Source: Streptomyces sp. 1331.2 (GTDB taxonomy: Bacteria; Actinomycetota; Actinomycetes; Streptomycetales; Streptomycetaceae). From it: a stretch of 64,000 bases of DNA. The notes under the pieces are model-generated. The model was not told the DNA's origin. It saw only the letters and a list, made by a program, of their open reading frames with translations, and did not search any database. Numbering within the stretch: position 1 is the stretch's first letter; every line of letters starts with the position of its first letter. Made by a program: the position numbers and the translations under genes. Shown piece after piece: positions 25,992 through 33,330 of the stretch. The stretch lies in NCBI RefSeq assembly GCF_900199205.1, contig NZ_OBMJ01000001.1, positions 2,166,001 to 2,230,000 on the forward strand, written 5' to 3'.

Positions 25992-26064
25992 CCGCTGAAG
26001 ACGTGACCGGGCCGGCGCCCCGGCCCGACGCCGCACGGAGCCGGCCCGAAACGAGGGGGACCTG

Positions 26065-27342
26065 ATGCCGATCTGCCCGAGGGGCCACGAGTCGCAGGCC
26101 GAGGACTGGTGCGACTTCTGCGGCTTCCCGATGACCCCGCCGGCCCCGGCCCCCGGCGCCCACGGGGGCTACCCGGGCGCGCCCGGAGCCGAGCACCCGG
26201 CACCCGGCACGCCCGCCGGGCACCCGCAGCACGGCGGTGCGTCCTTCGGCGCGCCGCCGCCCCCGCCGCCGATGCCCCCGGGGGCGGTGCCCCCGCCGGG
26301 TGCCGTGCCCCCGCCCGGGTCCTACCCGCCGCCCGGGTCCTACCCGCCGCCGGCACAGGGCCTCACCGAGGGCCTGACCGTCTGCCCGATCTGCCGCAGC
26401 CCGCAGACCGGCCGGTTCTGCGAGGAGTGCGGCTACGACTACGAGCTCTCCACGCCCTCGCGCCGCCAGACCCCGGCCGCCGCCGCGCCCGTCCCCGGCC
26501 CCGCCCAGCCCGCGCCGCTGAACATCCCGGCGGCCTACGGCGGCGCCCCGCAGCAGCCCCAGCACCCGCAGGACCCGTACGGCCAGGCCCCACACGGCCA
26601 GGACCCGTACGGCCAGGACCCGTACGGCCGGCAGGCGGCCGAGCAGCCCCCGGCGGCCCCGCAGGCCGTCGCCCCGCCCGTGCCGCAGCAGCCGCAGGCC
26701 CCCGCCCAGCAGGCACCGGCCCAGCAGCACACCTACGGCTACCCTCCGCCGGAGGGCGCCTTCCCCGAGGCCCAGCTGCGCGAGGACTCCGGCCCGGTGT
26801 ACGCCCAGCCGGCCGGCCCCGGGCCGAACACCCGCGGCGGCGACTTCGGCACCTCCTTCCACCTCGCCCCGCCGCAGCAGCCGCAGCAGCCGCAGCCTCC
26901 GCACCAGGAGGCCGCCCCGGCCGAGCCGGTGCGGACCACCTGGATCGCCGTCGTCGCGGCCGACCGGGACTACTTCACCGACATGATGGCCCGCAGCGGC
27001 CCCGAGGCTGCCGGCCTGTTCTTCCCGCCGTACTGCCCCGAGCGCCGGATCCCGCTGACCGGCCGCGGCCAGCTGCGGATCGGGCGGCGCAGCCAGCACC
27101 GCGGCACCGTCCCGGAGATCGACCTGTCCGTCCCGCCGGAGGACCCGGGCGCCTCCCACCAGCACGCGTTGCTCGCCGAACAGGCGGACGGCAGCTGGGT
27201 GCTGGTGGACCAGGACTCGACCAACGGCACCACCGTGAACGGCGGCGCGGAGCCGGTCGCCCCGCACACCGCGGTGCCGCTGAACGACGGCGACCGGATC
27301 CACATCGGCGCCTGGACGACCATCACGGTGCACCGCGCCTGA
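26065..27342 (+). CDS. FHA-domain protein with zinc knuckles
   Basis: Encodes 425 residues. Two knuckles flank a Pro/Gly-rich region (MPICPRGHESQAEDWCDFCG at the start; CPICRSPQTGRFCEECG near residue 111). A second Pro/Gln-rich linker with GQDPYG repeats (about 165-200) leads to the C-terminal FHA domain (about 325-425): LRIGRRSQHRG, SHQHALL and DSTNGTTVNGG contain the expected Arg, Ser/His and Asn that bind phospho-Thr. In mycobacteria PknG acts on the FHA protein GarA; this protein is the obvious reader or substrate here, although its N-terminus lacks the ETTS-type motif of GarA. Last gene of the island; a hairpin follows. Confidence 0.9.
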   Translation: MPICPRGHESQAEDWCDFCGFPMTPPAPAPGAHGGYPGAPGAEHPAPGTPAGHPQHGGASFGAPPPPPPMPPGAVPPPGAVPPPGSYPPPGSYPPPAQGLTEGLTVCPICRSPQTGRFCEECGYDYELSTPSRRQTPAAAAPVPGPAQPAPLNIPAAYGGAPQQPQHPQDPYGQAPHGQDPYGQDPYGRQAAEQPPAAPQAVAPPVPQQPQAPAQQAPAQQHTYGYPPPEGAFPEAQLREDSGPVYAQPAGPGPNTRGGDFGTSFHLAPPQQPQQPQPPHQEAAPAEPVRTTWIAVVAADRDYFTDMMARSGPEAAGLFFPPYCPERRIPLTGRGQLRIGRRSQHRGTVPEIDLSVPPEDPGASHQHALLAEQADGSWVLVDQDSTNGTTVNGGAEPVAPHTAVPLNDGDRIHIGAWTTITVHRA

Positions 27343-27374
27343 CGCACTCTGAGCCAGCGTCAGCGGCAACTGCG

Positions 27375-27418
27375 GCCGGGCCGAGCGGAATTCGACATTT
27401 CGCCCGGCCCGGCCCTTT
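27375..27418 (+). terminator. Terminator of the pknG island
   Basis: Nine-base arms GCCGGGCCG and complement separated by 21 bases, followed by CCTTTT. Situated 33 bases after the FHA gene. Confidence 0.6.
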
Positions 27419-27499
27419 TCCTCCGGCTTCCTCAAAGGATCCGCAAATCCCGCTCCGGGACGTGCACAAGACGCTCCGCTAGCCCTATTGTCAGGGCAC

Positions 27500-28417
27500 A
27501 TGACTGCAGCTATATCCGCCGACGGCATCCGTCAGCGGTACGGGGATGTGCAGGCCGTCGACGGGGTGTCCTTCACCGTCGAGGCCGGCGAGTTCTACGG
27601 GATCCTGGGCCCCAACGGCGCCGGGAAGACCACCACGATGGAGATCCTGGAAGGCGTCCGGGAACCGGACGAGGGCCGGGTCGAGCTGCTGGGGATGGCT
27701 CCCTGGCCGCGCAATCCGAAACTGCTGCCGAGAATCGGCGTGCAGTTCCAGGCCTCCGCTTTCTTCCGGAAACTGACGGCCCGGGAGACCATTCGCACCT
27801 TCGCGTCGTTCTACGGGGTCGGTGCCAAGCGGGCCGATGCGATGCTGGAGCGGGTCGGCCTCGCGGACAAGTCCGAAGCCATGACCGACCAGATGTCCGG
27901 CGGCCAGGCCCAGCGCCTGTCGATCGCCTGCGCACTGGCCCACGACCCGGAGCTCGTCTTCCTGGACGAGCCCACCACCGGCCTCGACCCGCAGGCCCGG
28001 CGCAACCTCTGGGACCTCCTGCGGGACATCAACGCCGAGGGCCGCACGGTCGTGCTCACCACGCACTACCTGGACGAGGCCGAGGTGCTCTGCGACCGCG
28101 TCTCGATCATGGACCACGGCAAGATCCTGCACACCGGCGCCCCGGCGGCGCTGATCCGCGAGATCGACGACACCGTGCGGATCAGCGTGGCCTCCGGCCA
28201 GCTGCCCCTCGACCGGGCCCGCGAGCTGCTGACCGCGGCCGGCGCCGACATCGCCACCCTGGAGGACGACACCGTCTCGCTCTCCGTCTCCACCCGCCTT
28301 CCGGCCCCGGTGCTCAGCGTCCTGGCCGAGCAGAACGCCCTGCGCGGCCTCGAAGTGCGGGGCGCCACCCTGGAGGACGTCTTCCTCCAGCTGACCGGAC
28401 GGGAGTTCCGCGCATGA
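27500..28417 (+). CDS. ABC exporter ATP-binding protein (DrrA-like)
   Basis: Encodes 305 residues. The ABC ATPase shows Walker A GPNGAGKTT near residue 36, signature SGGQAQR near 133, Walker B LVFLDEPTTGLDP near 152 and the switch His in TTHYLDEAE. The C-terminal 80 residues match the DrrA/CcmA-type extension of drug and polyketide exporters. The ATG at 27500 has TATTGT ending 8 bases upstream, suggesting a leaderless transcript; a TTG at 27488 is possible but unlikely. Overlaps the permease gene by four bases (ATGA), so the two form one transporter. Substrate unknown. Confidence 0.93.
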   Translation: MTAAISADGIRQRYGDVQAVDGVSFTVEAGEFYGILGPNGAGKTTTMEILEGVREPDEGRVELLGMAPWPRNPKLLPRIGVQFQASAFFRKLTARETIRTFASFYGVGAKRADAMLERVGLADKSEAMTDQMSGGQAQRLSIACALAHDPELVFLDEPTTGLDPQARRNLWDLLRDINAEGRTVVLTTHYLDEAEVLCDRVSIMDHGKILHTGAPAALIREIDDTVRISVASGQLPLDRARELLTAAGADIATLEDDTVSLSVSTRLPAPVLSVLAEQNALRGLEVRGATLEDVFLQLTGREFRA

Positions 28418-29556
28418 CCGCCAGCACGTCCACCGAGCCGAAGGTCCCCGCCCAGCGGGGCGGTTCGGCCGGCGCCGCCGGCGAACGGGAGCGGGTCAGC
28501 GCGTTCTGGAGCCTGTCCCGCGCCATGCTGCTCGGCATGAAGCGCGACCGCACCGCGACCTTCTTCATCCTGCTCTTCCCCCTGGTCTTCCTGGTCTTCT
28601 TCGGCGCCGTGACCAAGGGCTCCGGCAGCCCGCACGCCAAGGTGGCGCAGGTCGGCGCGGTGAAGCTGTTCGACTCGATGCAGGGCGGCGAGCGGGCCGG
28701 GCTGGACCAGGTCCTCACGATCACCAGGACCGACGACGAGTCGGCCACGCTGGAGAAGGTCCGCAAGGGCGACTTCGACGCGATGATCAAGCAGGGCCCG
28801 GACGGCAAGGTCGAGCTGCGCTTCACCGCTGCCGACACCGTCCGCGCCGGCGCCGTCCAGGGCATCTTCAACTCCGTGGTGCAGAGCGCCAACCAGGAGG
28901 CCACCGGCCAGAAGCCGGCCTACGTCCTGGACGCCCAGCAGGTCGAGGACAAGTCGCTCAAGCCGATCCAGTTCCTCACCCCCGGCCTGCTCGGCTGGGC
29001 CGTCGCCACCGGCGCGGTGTTCGGCGCCGCCCTGACGCTGGTCAACTGGCGCAAGACCAAGGTGCTGCGCCGGCTGCGGCTGGCCCCGATCAACGCGGGT
29101 ACGGTCGTCAGCTCCCGGGTCCTGGTCTCGCTGGTGACCGCGCTCCTGCAGACCACCGTCTTCCTGGTCGTCGCCACGAGCTTCTTCGGGCTCAAGCTGA
29201 CCGGCAACTGGTGGCTGATCATCCCGCTGGTGTGCTGCGCGACGCTCGCCTTCATGTCGATCGGCCTGCTGGCCGGCTCGGTCGCCAAGACCGAGGAGGC
29301 GGCCAACGGCATCTCGCAGATCATCGTGCTGCCGATGTCCTTCCTGTCCGGCTCGTTCTTCCCGCTGGACGGCGCCCCGGGCTGGCTGAAGACCATCTCC
29401 GAGGTCATGCCGCTGCACTACCTGGTCAACTCCGCACAGTCGGTGCTGACCCGCGGCGGCGGCGTCATGGACGCCCTGCCGACCATGGGCGGCCTGCTGC
29501 TCTTCGCGGCCGTGCTGACCGGCATCTCCTGGAAGCTGTTCAAGTGGGAGGACTGA
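28414..29556 (+). CDS. ABC-2 type exporter permease (DrrB-like)
   Basis: Encodes 380 residues. A cytoplasmic N-terminus of about 50 residues leads to a first membrane segment (TATFFILLFPLVFLVFFGAV). An extracytoplasmic domain of about 120 residues follows, then five hydrophobic segments toward the C-terminus (including LGWAVATGAVFGAALTLV and GLLLFAAVLTGISW), the usual ABC2 layout. VVLPMSFLSGSFFP-like sequence near residue 310 is the conserved ABC2 element. Partner of the overlapping ATPase gene. Confidence 0.92.
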   Translation: MTASTSTEPKVPAQRGGSAGAAGERERVSAFWSLSRAMLLGMKRDRTATFFILLFPLVFLVFFGAVTKGSGSPHAKVAQVGAVKLFDSMQGGERAGLDQVLTITRTDDESATLEKVRKGDFDAMIKQGPDGKVELRFTAADTVRAGAVQGIFNSVVQSANQEATGQKPAYVLDAQQVEDKSLKPIQFLTPGLLGWAVATGAVFGAALTLVNWRKTKVLRRLRLAPINAGTVVSSRVLVSLVTALLQTTVFLVVATSFFGLKLTGNWWLIIPLVCCATLAFMSIGLLAGSVAKTEEAANGISQIIVLPMSFLSGSFFPLDGAPGWLKTISEVMPLHYLVNSAQSVLTRGGGVMDALPTMGGLLLFAAVLTGISWKLFKWED

Positions 29557-29654
29557 TCACGTGGGAGCACTGACCTCCCGCTGACCGTCCCCGGTGGGGT
29601 CGTACGCCTTTTGTCCTGGTGTACGGCCCCACCGGCGTCTGCGACCATGGTCGG

Positions 29655-30059
29655 GTGAACGAGATCCGACGGGGCACGTTGAGCGAGGAGACCTTCTTCG
29701 AGCAGGTCGGCGGTGAGCCGACCTTCCGGCGGCTGGCCCGGCTGTTCTACCAGGGCGTCGCCGAGGACGAGCTGCTGCGGCCGATGTACCCCGAGGACGA
29801 CCTGGGCCCCGCCGAGGAGCGGATGGCGCTGTTCCTGATGCAGTACTGGGGCGGCCCGCGCACCTACAGCGACCGGCGCGGCCACCCGCGGCTGCGGATG
29901 CGGCACGCGCCGTTCAAGGTCGACAAGGCCGCGCACGACGCCTGGCTCACCCACATGCGGGCGGCGGTGGCGGGCCTGGAACTGCCCGCCGAGCACGAAC
30001 AGCAGCTGATCGACTACCTGACCTACGCCGCCGCCTCGATGATCAACACCCCGGGCTGA
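29655..30059 (+). CDS. glbO: Group II truncated haemoglobin
   Basis: Encodes 134 residues from GTG 29655 (NEIRRGTLSEETFFEQVGGE). The two-on-two globin features are present: FFEQVGGEPTFRRLARLFY at the start, a YPEDDLGPAEERMALFLMQYWGGP core, and the proximal His in LRMRHAPFKV. The Trp of AHDAWLTHM corresponds to the conserved TrpG8 of group II proteins. Binds O2 or NO; a protective role in oxidative or nitrosative stress is the family view. Monocistronic and convergent with the next gene. Confidence 0.93.
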   Translation: MNEIRRGTLSEETFFEQVGGEPTFRRLARLFYQGVAEDELLRPMYPEDDLGPAEERMALFLMQYWGGPRTYSDRRGHPRLRMRHAPFKVDKAAHDAWLTHMRAAVAGLELPAEHEQQLIDYLTYAAASMINTPG

Positions 30060-30081
30060 GCCCGGCTACCGGATCCGGCCG

Positions 30082-30774
30082 CTACCGGATCGGGCTGAGC
30101 CCCAGCCCCGCGCCCGGCGCGGCCGCCGTGCGCACCACCACCGAACCCGCCGGGGCGCTCAGCCGCAGCCAGCCGCCCGCCCGGTGCACGGTGAGCGGGG
30201 CGCCGGGCTTCAGGAAACCGATCACGTACGCGGCGTGCACCGCCCGCAGCGGCAGCTCCGGCAGCGCGGACACCGGGCGCGACCAGATCTCGTCGGCCAG
30301 CGCGTCCAGCACCGACCGGGTGCGGTGGTGCGCCGGGACGGCCTCGCTGCGCTCGCGGAACTCCCGCACCCCGGCCATGAGTTCGGGGTGCACCTCGGCC
30401 ACCGGCGGCGCCCCGACCGGCCGCCAGCCGGTGCGCGGCGGCAGCAGCCCGGCCCAGGCGGGGCCGGTCACCGGCGCGGGCAGCGCGACGGTGCCCGCCT
30501 CCGCGTCCACACCGTCCAGCAGCTGGCCCGCCGAGGCGGTCAGGTCCACCGGCTCGTCGAGGCCGCCCAGCCGCGCGGTGCGGATCACCAGCACGCCCGA
30601 ACCGCCCAGCGGCAGCCGGCCGAAGACCGCCAGCACGCCGTCCTCCGGCGCGGGGCCGACCGCCTGCAGGCGCACGGCCGCCGCCTTGTCGAAGCGCAAC
30701 AGGCGCAGCAGGAAGGCGGAGAGGTCGGCGGCCTCCCCGGCGTCGGCCAGGGCGAGGCGGGCGGTGATGGTCAC
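30082..30774 (-). CDS. Hypothetical protein conserved in actinomycetes
   Basis: Encodes 230 residues beginning MTITARLALADAGEAADLSAFLLRLLRFDKAAAVRLQ. Predicted soluble, with a beta-rich first half and helical centre (AHHRTRSVLDALADEIWSRP). I recall the general pattern from streptomycete genomes, where it is commonly found beside the globin and thioesterase genes as here, but no function is known to me. It is probably in one operon with the thioesterase 35 bases upstream on the same strand. Confidence 0.75.
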   Translation of the reverse strand: MTITARLALADAGEAADLSAFLLRLLRFDKAAAVRLQAVGPAPEDGVLAVFGRLPLGGSGVLVIRTARLGGLDEPVDLTASAGQLLDGVDAEAGTVALPAPVTGPAWAGLLPPRTGWRPVGAPPVAEVHPELMAGVREFRERSEAVPAHHRTRSVLDALADEIWSRPVSALPELPLRAVHAAYVIGFLKPGAPLTVHRAGGWLRLSAPAGSVVVRTAAAPGAGLGLSPIR

Positions 30775-30809
30775 GCGGCTCAGCTCGAATCGATCGGTGG
30801 GGTGGGCTT

Positions 30810-31253
30810 TCAGACTGCCGCGACGGCGGGCTCCTCGTCCATGAAACGGGACAGGAACTCCCGCTCCACCGGCGAGATCCGGCGCGGCCGGCCCTCGGCC
30901 AGGTCGTAGGGGACGACCACGCTGGACGCCCGGACGTACACGGTCTCGGTGCCGTCCTCGGCGACGTCCTTGATCTCGTACGAGACGGTCAGCGAGGCTC
31001 CGCCGATCTTCGTCACCCAGGTCTCGATGGTGACCGGCGTCGGCCGGTGCACCAGCGGGCGCTTGTAGTCGATCTCGTGGCGCGCCACCACCGAGCCGCC
31101 CGCGAACTCCCCGGCGCCGGCCTCGGCGGCCTGGGTGAACATGAAGTCGATCCGGGCCTCCTCCAGGTAGCGCAGGAAGACCACGTTGTTGACGTGCCCG
31201 AAGGCGTCCATGTCGGACCAGCGCAGCGGGCAGGGGTAGATGTGGCGAGCCAC
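30810..31253 (-). CDS. Hot-dog fold acyl-CoA thioesterase
   Basis: Encodes 147 residues. The 4-hydroxybenzoyl-CoA thioesterase/YbgC motif is clear near the start: YPCPLRWSDMDAFGHVNNVVFLRYLEEAR, with the catalytic Asp in DAFGHVNN. The following strand and KRPLVHRPTPVTIETWV fit the hot-dog sheet. It releases free acids from acyl-CoA; chain specificity is not readable. Upstream lie three copies of GGACGTCGG. Confidence 0.9.
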   Translation of the reverse strand: MARHIYPCPLRWSDMDAFGHVNNVVFLRYLEEARIDFMFTQAAEAGAGEFAGGSVVARHEIDYKRPLVHRPTPVTIETWVTKIGGASLTVSYEIKDVAEDGTETVYVRASSVVVPYDLAEGRPRRISPVEREFLSRFMDEEPAVAAV

Positions 31254-31287
31254 GGGTGTTCTCCTCGGTGTCCGGTGGCCCGACGCC

Positions 31288-31317
31288 GGACGTCGGAGTT
31301 CGGACGTCGGACGTCGG
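31288..31317. repeat. Three GGACGTCGG repeats upstream of the thioesterase gene
   Basis: Copies at 31288-31296, 31302-31310 and 31309-31317, the last two sharing two bases. Each contains the palindrome GACGTC. They may be operator sites or simple local duplication. Confidence 0.5.
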
Positions 31318-31328
31318 TGACGGGCCGC

Positions 31329-31366
31329 GGCCCGGCAGGCCGCCCCGGAGGGCAGTCTGCCGGGCC
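31329..31366 (-). terminator. Hairpin after ettA
   Basis: Ten-base arms GGCCCGGCAG and complement around an 18-base loop, 18 bases downstream of the ettA stop on the minus strand. Confidence 0.5.
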
Positions 31367-31383
31367 GTTGTGACAGCTGGGTG

Positions 31384-33048
31384 TCAGCCTCGGGTCAGCT
31401 TCTTGTAGGTGGCCCGGTGCGGACGGGCGGCGTCGGCGCCCAGTCGCTCGATCTTGTTCTTCTCGTACGACTCGAAGTTGCCCTCGAACCAGAACCACTT
31501 GCTCTCGCCCTCGTAGGCGAGGATGTGGGTCGCCACTCGGTCGAGGAACCAGCGGTCGTGGGAGATGACCACGGCGCAGCCGGGGAACTCCAGCAGGGCG
31601 TTCTCCAGCGAGGAGAGCGTCTCGACGTCCAGGTCGTTGGTGGGCTCGTCGAGGAGCAGCAGGTTGCCGCCCTGCTTGAGGGTGAGCGCCAGGTTCAGGC
31701 GGTTGCGCTCACCGCCGGAGAGCACGCCGGCCGGCTTCTGCTGGTCCGGGCCCTTGAAGCCGAAGGCCGACACGTAGGCGCGGGACGGCATCTCGACCTG
31801 GCCGACGTTGATCCAGTCCAGACCGTCGGAAACGACCTCCCAGAGGGTCTTCTTCGGGTCGATGTTGGAGCGGGTCTGGTCGACGTAGCTGATCTTGACG
31901 GTCTCGCCGACCTTGACCTTGCCGCTGTCCGGGGTCTCCAGGTCCTGGAGCATCTTGAACAGGGTGGTCTTGCCGGCGCCGTTCGGGCCGATGATGCCGA
32001 CGATGCCGTTGCGCGGCAGGGTGAAGCTGAGGTCGTCGATCAGGACCTTCTCGCCGAAGGCCTTGTTGAGGTTCTCGACCTCGATGACGACGCTGCCCAG
32101 GCGCGGGCCCGGCGGGATCTGGATCTCCTCGAAGTCCAGCTTCCGCATCTTGTCGGCCTCGGCCGCCATCTCCTCGTAGCGGGCCAGACGGGCCTTGGAC
32201 TTCGCCTGGCGGCCCTTGGCGTTGGAGCGGACCCACTCCAGCTCTTCCTTGAGGCGCTTGGCGCGCTTGGCGTCCTTCTGCCCCTCGACCTTGAGACGGG
32301 ACTGCTTGCTCTCCAGGTAGGTGGAGTAGTTGCCCTCGTAGCCGATCGCGCGGCCGCGGTCGAGCTCCAGGATCCAGCCGGCCACGTTGTCCAGGAAGTA
32401 CCGGTCGTGGGTGACGGCCACGACGGTGCCCTTGTACTTGGCCAGGTGCTGCTCCAGCCAGTTCACCGACTCGGCGTCCAGGTGGTTGGTGGGCTCGTCG
32501 AGGAGCAGCAGGTCGGGGGCCTCCAGCAGCAGCTTGCAGAGCGCCACGCGGCGCTTCTCGCCACCGGACAGCTTGGTGACGGCCCAGTCGCCGGGCGGGC
32601 AGCCCAGGGCGTCCATGGCCTGCTCCAGCTGGGCGTCCAGGTCCCAGGCCTCGGCGTGGTCCAGCTCCTCCTGGAGCTTGCCCATCTCGTCGAGCAGCTC
32701 GTCCGAGTAGTCGGTCGCCATCAGCTCGGCGATCTCGTTGAAGCGGTCGAGCTTCCCCTTGATCTCCTTGACGCCGTCCTGGACGTTCTCCAGGACCGTC
32801 TTGGACTCGTCCAGCGGCGGCTCCTGGAGGAGCATGCCGACGGTGTAGCCGGGCGAGAGGAAGGCGTCGCCGTTGGAGGGCTGCTCCAGGCCGGCCATCA
32901 TCTTCAGCACGGTGGACTTACCGGCACCGTTGGGGCCCACGACGCCGATCTTCGCTCCGGGGAGGAAGCTGAGCGTCACGTCGTCAAGGATGACCTTGTC
33001 TCCGTGAGCCTTGCGCACCTTGCGCATCGTGTAGATGTATTCCGCCAC
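31384..33048 (-). CDS. ettA: Energy-dependent translational throttle protein EttA (ABC-F)
   Basis: Encodes 554 residues, the usual EttA length. Two ABC domains: the first with GPNGAGKSTVLKMMAG, LSGGEKRR and LLLLDEPTNHLDAES, the second with GPNGAGKTTLFKML, LSGGERNRLN and LLLDEPTNDLDVET. The charged helical linker between them (RLKVEGQKDAKRAKRLKEEL) is the P-site tRNA interaction motif of ABC-F proteins. It binds the ribosomal E site and gates the first elongation step according to ATP/ADP ratio. No membrane segments, as expected. Transcribed alone; hairpins flank it on both sides. Confidence 0.96.
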   Translation of the reverse strand: MAEYIYTMRKVRKAHGDKVILDDVTLSFLPGAKIGVVGPNGAGKSTVLKMMAGLEQPSNGDAFLSPGYTVGMLLQEPPLDESKTVLENVQDGVKEIKGKLDRFNEIAELMATDYSDELLDEMGKLQEELDHAEAWDLDAQLEQAMDALGCPPGDWAVTKLSGGEKRRVALCKLLLEAPDLLLLDEPTNHLDAESVNWLEQHLAKYKGTVVAVTHDRYFLDNVAGWILELDRGRAIGYEGNYSTYLESKQSRLKVEGQKDAKRAKRLKEELEWVRSNAKGRQAKSKARLARYEEMAAEADKMRKLDFEEIQIPPGPRLGSVVIEVENLNKAFGEKVLIDDLSFTLPRNGIVGIIGPNGAGKTTLFKMLQDLETPDSGKVKVGETVKISYVDQTRSNIDPKKTLWEVVSDGLDWINVGQVEMPSRAYVSAFGFKGPDQQKPAGVLSGGERNRLNLALTLKQGGNLLLLDEPTNDLDVETLSSLENALLEFPGCAVVISHDRWFLDRVATHILAYEGESKWFWFEGNFESYEKNKIERLGADAARPHRATYKKLTRG

Positions 33049-33188
33049 GTGAGATCGCTCCGGCGTCGTCGGGAGTATTCGGCTTGCAGCCTTCCATTGT
33101 GCCGCACCCGGCCCGAACCCCCGAACCGCCCAGGTGGACCCCCGCCGGGGTATCCCGAACGGATCCGGGACTCCTCGGGAACGGCGAA

Positions 33189-33225
33189 GGCCCGGTTCCC
33201 CGCAGCAACTGCGGGGAACCGGGCC
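33189..33225 (-). terminator. Long hairpin between the adhesin gene and ettA
   Basis: Perfect 17-bp stem (arm GGCCCGGTTCCCCGCAG) with loop CAA, 105 bases after the adhesin stop on the minus strand. No T-run. Confidence 0.75.
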
Positions 33226-33330
33226 GATTCCGTTCTTCAGGCCTCAGGAGGTGGACTCCCCCGGCCCGCCCGGGCGCCTCAGGCGCCTCAGGCGACGGTG
33301 CGCTTCAGGCGCTGAGGCGCTTCGGGAGCC

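Noticed and set aside
22173..26036. Minus-strand frame of 1287 residues opposite pknG, PP2C and VWA genes
   Set aside because: Gly/Val/Arg-rich composition typical of antisense frames in high-GC DNA; the plus strand has intact domains.
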